A DNA stretch of 8,784 bases from Chloroflexota bacterium (lineage in GTDB: Bacteria; Chloroflexota; Limnocylindria; Limnocylindrales; CSP1-4). Positions 7,296 to 8,784 of the stretch are shown here, piece after piece. The notes beneath the pieces were generated by a model. That model was not told the DNA's origin, searched no databases, and saw nothing but the letters and a program-made list of their open reading frames with translations. Position 1 is the first letter of the stretch; the number at the start of each line of letters is the position of its first letter. The stretch lies in assembly GCA_005880805.1 (NCBI GenBank), contig VBFZ01000186.1, positions 2,033-10,816 on the forward strand, read 5' to 3'. Both the position numbers and the translations under genes were made by a program.

Positions 7296-7925
7296 ATGCC
7301 TGATCGAAAATCCGCCGCGCCGTCCCGCCGAGGTTCACGCGACTCGGACAACGGGCGCCGGCGCGCTCGCCGCTCGCCAAACCCACGGCTGGGCATTCGC
7401 GCGCCCGAGCTTCAGCGGTTCGGCTCGCTGCGGCTGCTGCCGATCGCGCTCTCGGCCGAGGCACGTCAGGAGAGCTGCCAGCTCCTGAACGAGATCCTCG
7501 CCGACTCAACGATCCTCTACGCCCTGTACAAGAAGCACCACTGGCTGGTCGCGGGGCCGACCTTCTACCAGCTCCACCTACTGTTCGACAAGCACGCCGA
7601 GGAGCAGCTGGAGTTGATCGACCTCCTGGCCGAGCGGGTCCAGAGCCTGGGCGGAATCGCGGTCGGCGACCCGCGTCACGCCGCGGAGCTGACGACCATC
7701 GACCGGGCGCCCAACGGCGCCGAGGAGGTCGCGGCGATGATCGACCGGACCCTCGAGGCCCACGAGACGATCATCGAGAAGGTGCGCGACGCCATCGAGA
7801 AGACCGAGAAGAGTCGCGACATGGGCTCGAACGACCTGCTGATGGGCGACGTCCTGCGCCGGCACGAGCTGCAGGTCTGGTTCCTCGCCGAGCACATCGT
7901 CGACGTCCCCCTGACCGAGGCGTAA
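7296..7925 (+). CDS. dps: Dps-family DNA-binding ferritin-like protein
   Basis: Dps proteins form 12-subunit shells that oxidise Fe(II) with hydrogen peroxide, store the iron and often coat DNA under stress. This 209-residue protein starts at ATG 7296 behind a near-perfect Shine-Dalgarno (GAGGAGGT, 7283-7290). The ferroxidase ligands are all present with exact family spacing: H82 in HHW, H94 in QLH, D109 and E113 in DLLAER. These equal H51, H63, D78 and E82 of E. coli Dps. GPTFYQLHLLFDKH and AERVQSLGG are hallmark segments. Residues 1-31 form an Arg-rich basic tail that probably binds DNA, longer than in E. coli Dps. There is no signal peptide, so it should be cytoplasmic. It appears to be a single-gene unit, and its sequence is intact. 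Confidence 0.93.
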   Translation: MPDRKSAAPSRRGSRDSDNGRRRARRSPNPRLGIRAPELQRFGSLRLLPIALSAEARQESCQLLNEILADSTILYALYKKHHWLVAGPTFYQLHLLFDKHAEEQLELIDLLAERVQSLGGIAVGDPRHAAELTTIDRAPNGAEEVAAMIDRTLEAHETIIEKVRDAIEKTEKSRDMGSNDLLMGDVLRRHELQVWFLAEHIVDVPLTEA

Positions 7926-7970
7926 GCACCACCGCTCGATCTGGGCGTCGCTGGAGATTCGCGCGTGATC

Positions 7971-7976
7971 TAACCT
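7971..7976 (+). promoter_or_regulatory. -10 element of a probable leaderless transcript
   Basis: TAACCT fits the TAnnnT -10 pattern common in high-GC bacteria, and six bases separate it from the GTG at 7983. There is no Shine-Dalgarno in front of that GTG (the preceding bases are CGCGCG), so transcription probably starts at the start codon itself. No good -35 is seen. Confidence 0.4.
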
Positions 7977-7982
7977 CGCGCG

Positions 7983-8396
7983 GTGGTTGAACTGCGCCCG
8001 CGTCTGGTCCTGGTCTGCGGGCTGCCGGGATCCGGCAAGACCACGCTGGCCAGGCAGCTCGCCCACGAGCTCCCCGCGGTGCGACTGTGCCCGGACGAGT
8101 GGATGACCCAGCTGGGCCTCGACCTCTGGGATGAGCCTGCACGCGACCGGCTCGAGAAGCTGTTCGGGCACCTTGCGCAGGACCTGTTGCGGCTCGGGCA
8201 GAGCGTCATCCTCGAGTCAGGGTTCTGGCTTCGCTCGGAGCGCGACGATCTGCGGCTTGGTGCGCGCGCAATTGGAGCGGAGGTCGAACTCCGCTACCTT
8301 CCGGTTTCGACTGACGAGCTCGCGCGGCGTCTCGAGCGCCGCAGCTCCGAAGGCCAGCCTGGAAGTGTCACGATTACCCGGGCCGACCTCGAGTGA
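7983..8396 (+). CDS. P-loop (AAA_33-type) kinase-like ATPase, truncated by an in-frame TGA
   Basis: The protein begins at GTG 7983. GLPGSGKTT (13-21) is a Walker A P-loop. CPDEW (36-40) carries the conserved aspartate of the substrate or metal site. VILESGFWLRSERDDLR is the Walker-B-like and lid-region segment typical of AAA_33 proteins, which resemble zeta-toxin and small-molecule phosphotransferases. The substrate cannot be told from sequence. Translation stops after residue 137 at TGA 8394-8396 (ADLE then stop). The same frame continues as FQLHFEAPDDEEIGLFDPP to a second TGA at 8475-8477, and this continuation looks authentic: family members carry a similar tail, often with Trp at the stop position. 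A TGG-to-TGA change or sequencing error would explain it. The full product would be 164 residues. It probably lacks a leader. Confidence 0.75.
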   Translation: MVELRPRLVLVCGLPGSGKTTLARQLAHELPAVRLCPDEWMTQLGLDLWDEPARDRLEKLFGHLAQDLLRLGQSVILESGFWLRSERDDLRLGARAIGAEVELRYLPVSTDELARRLERRSSEGQPGSVTITRADLE

Positions 8397-8489
8397 TTCC
8401 AACTCCACTTCGAGGCGCCGGATGACGAAGAGATCGGCTTGTTCGATCCGCCCACGACGCGCGCGGCGTCGGGCTGAGACGCAGCACCT

Positions 8490-8606
8490 TTGTTCAGGTT
8501 CAGCCAGAGTGTCGTCATGAATCGGACCGTCGCAGACGTGTGGAAGGTCCTGATCGACTTGCCGAACGAGGCAGCGGTACAGATGTTGGCGACAGTGTCG
8601 TGTTGA
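8490..8606 (+). pseudogene. START/SRPBCC-like N-terminal fragment
   Basis: From TTG 8490 the frame reads MFRFSQSVVMNRTVADVWKVLIDLPNEAAV and stops at TGA 8604-8606 after 38 residues. The segment resembles the first beta-strand and helix of SRPBCC (polyketide-cyclase/START-like) proteins, where an S-V-V-(I/M)-(N/D)-R-x-V-x-D-V-W pattern opens the hydrophobic-ligand-binding fold. The rest of the roughly 140-residue domain is absent from all frames downstream. No ribosome binding site is obvious. I read it as a decayed or deletion-truncated gene. The resemblance is by motif only. Confidence 0.45.
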
Positions 8607-8784
8607 GTCTTGAAGGATCCGGCCTGGAGCGAATCAAGCTGTGGCTTGCTTTCATCGCACATGGCGGAATCGTCCTTCTGCTGATTGCCGGAGGGGGAAT
8701 CATGCTCGGCTCGAGTACTGGCTCGGCGGGCGATCTCGAGAGCGGCCCGCCGGCGGATGAACTATTTGATGGGATGGAGTCGAT
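8600..8784 (+). CDS. Partial frame with one membrane helix, unknown
   Basis: An open frame runs from GTG 8600 (or TTG 8603) past the window edge. It reads VLSLEGSGLERIKLW and then a hydrophobic run LAFIAHGGIVLLLIAGGGIMLG, a good single transmembrane helix. An acidic, Gly/Ser-rich stretch follows (AGDLESGPPADELFDGMES). No ribosome binding site is visible, and the frame is open upstream as Arg-rich shadow sequence, so the start is uncertain. It could be a small membrane protein or the displaced 3' part of a gene broken near 8580-8600. Confidence 0.35.
   Translation, partial: MLSLEGSGLERIKLWLAFIAHGGIVLLLIAGGGIMLGSSTGSAGDLESGPPADELFDGMES

Noticed and set aside
8394..8396. TGA read as tryptophan (codon reassignment)
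   Set aside because: TGG is used for Trp in the other genes and TGA ends nrdJ, the Tat protein and the small protein, so reassignment is not supported.

Overview
This is a high-GC bacterial window with all convincing genes on the + strand. The protein styles suggest Chloroflexota, perhaps a Limnocylindria/Ellin6529-type soil or freshwater lineage; Actinomycetota is the main alternative. The clues are a long adenosylcobalamin-dependent NrdJ with a low-complexity linker and zinc-ribbon tail, a SigA/RpoD-type sigma factor with a long insertion between regions 1.2 and 2, and a Tat-exported glycine-rich repeat protein. The taxonomy is an inference from protein style, not a search result.

Layout. 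Bases 1-132 are the end of an unidentified helical protein. Bases 133-707 hold no gene but are dense in signals. A series of strong inverted repeats (263-446) can fold as a three-way junction followed by a terminator-like hairpin and T5. Two NrdR-box-like sequences lie 32 bp apart (474-520), followed by a -35/-10 pair (529-557) and a leader with two back-to-back hairpins just before the ribosome binding site. Class II ribonucleotide reductase NrdJ follows (708-3861) but is split by a frame-changing deletion near 2022. A hairpin, an operator-like palindrome, a promoter and a 5'-UTR hairpin lead into a primary-type sigma factor (4157-5722), which lacks about 16 residues of region 2.1. After a strong terminator come a Tat-signal repeat protein (5963-6832) and a small basic protein (6841-7026), probably one operon, then another terminator. 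A Dps ferritin-like protein with an intact ferroxidase site (7296-7925) and a P-loop kinase-like protein follow. The kinase reads into a premature TGA at 8394 and looks leaderless. The last 300 bases hold a START/SRPBCC-like N-terminal remnant and an open frame with one membrane helix that runs off the window.

How the parts fit. NrdJ makes deoxynucleotides and is probably under NrdR control; the sigma factor is housekeeping; Dps protects DNA and stores iron. Three conserved proteins carry lesions: a deletion in nrdJ, an in-frame deletion in the sigma factor and a nonsense codon in the kinase. The SRPBCC remnant may be a fourth. Lesions in two normally essential genes point either to assembly or sequencing artefacts (likely if this is a metagenome-derived contig) or to an unusual, decaying copy of the locus. 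This is the main caution for any reader. The best candidate for something undescribed is the structured element at about 260-456.
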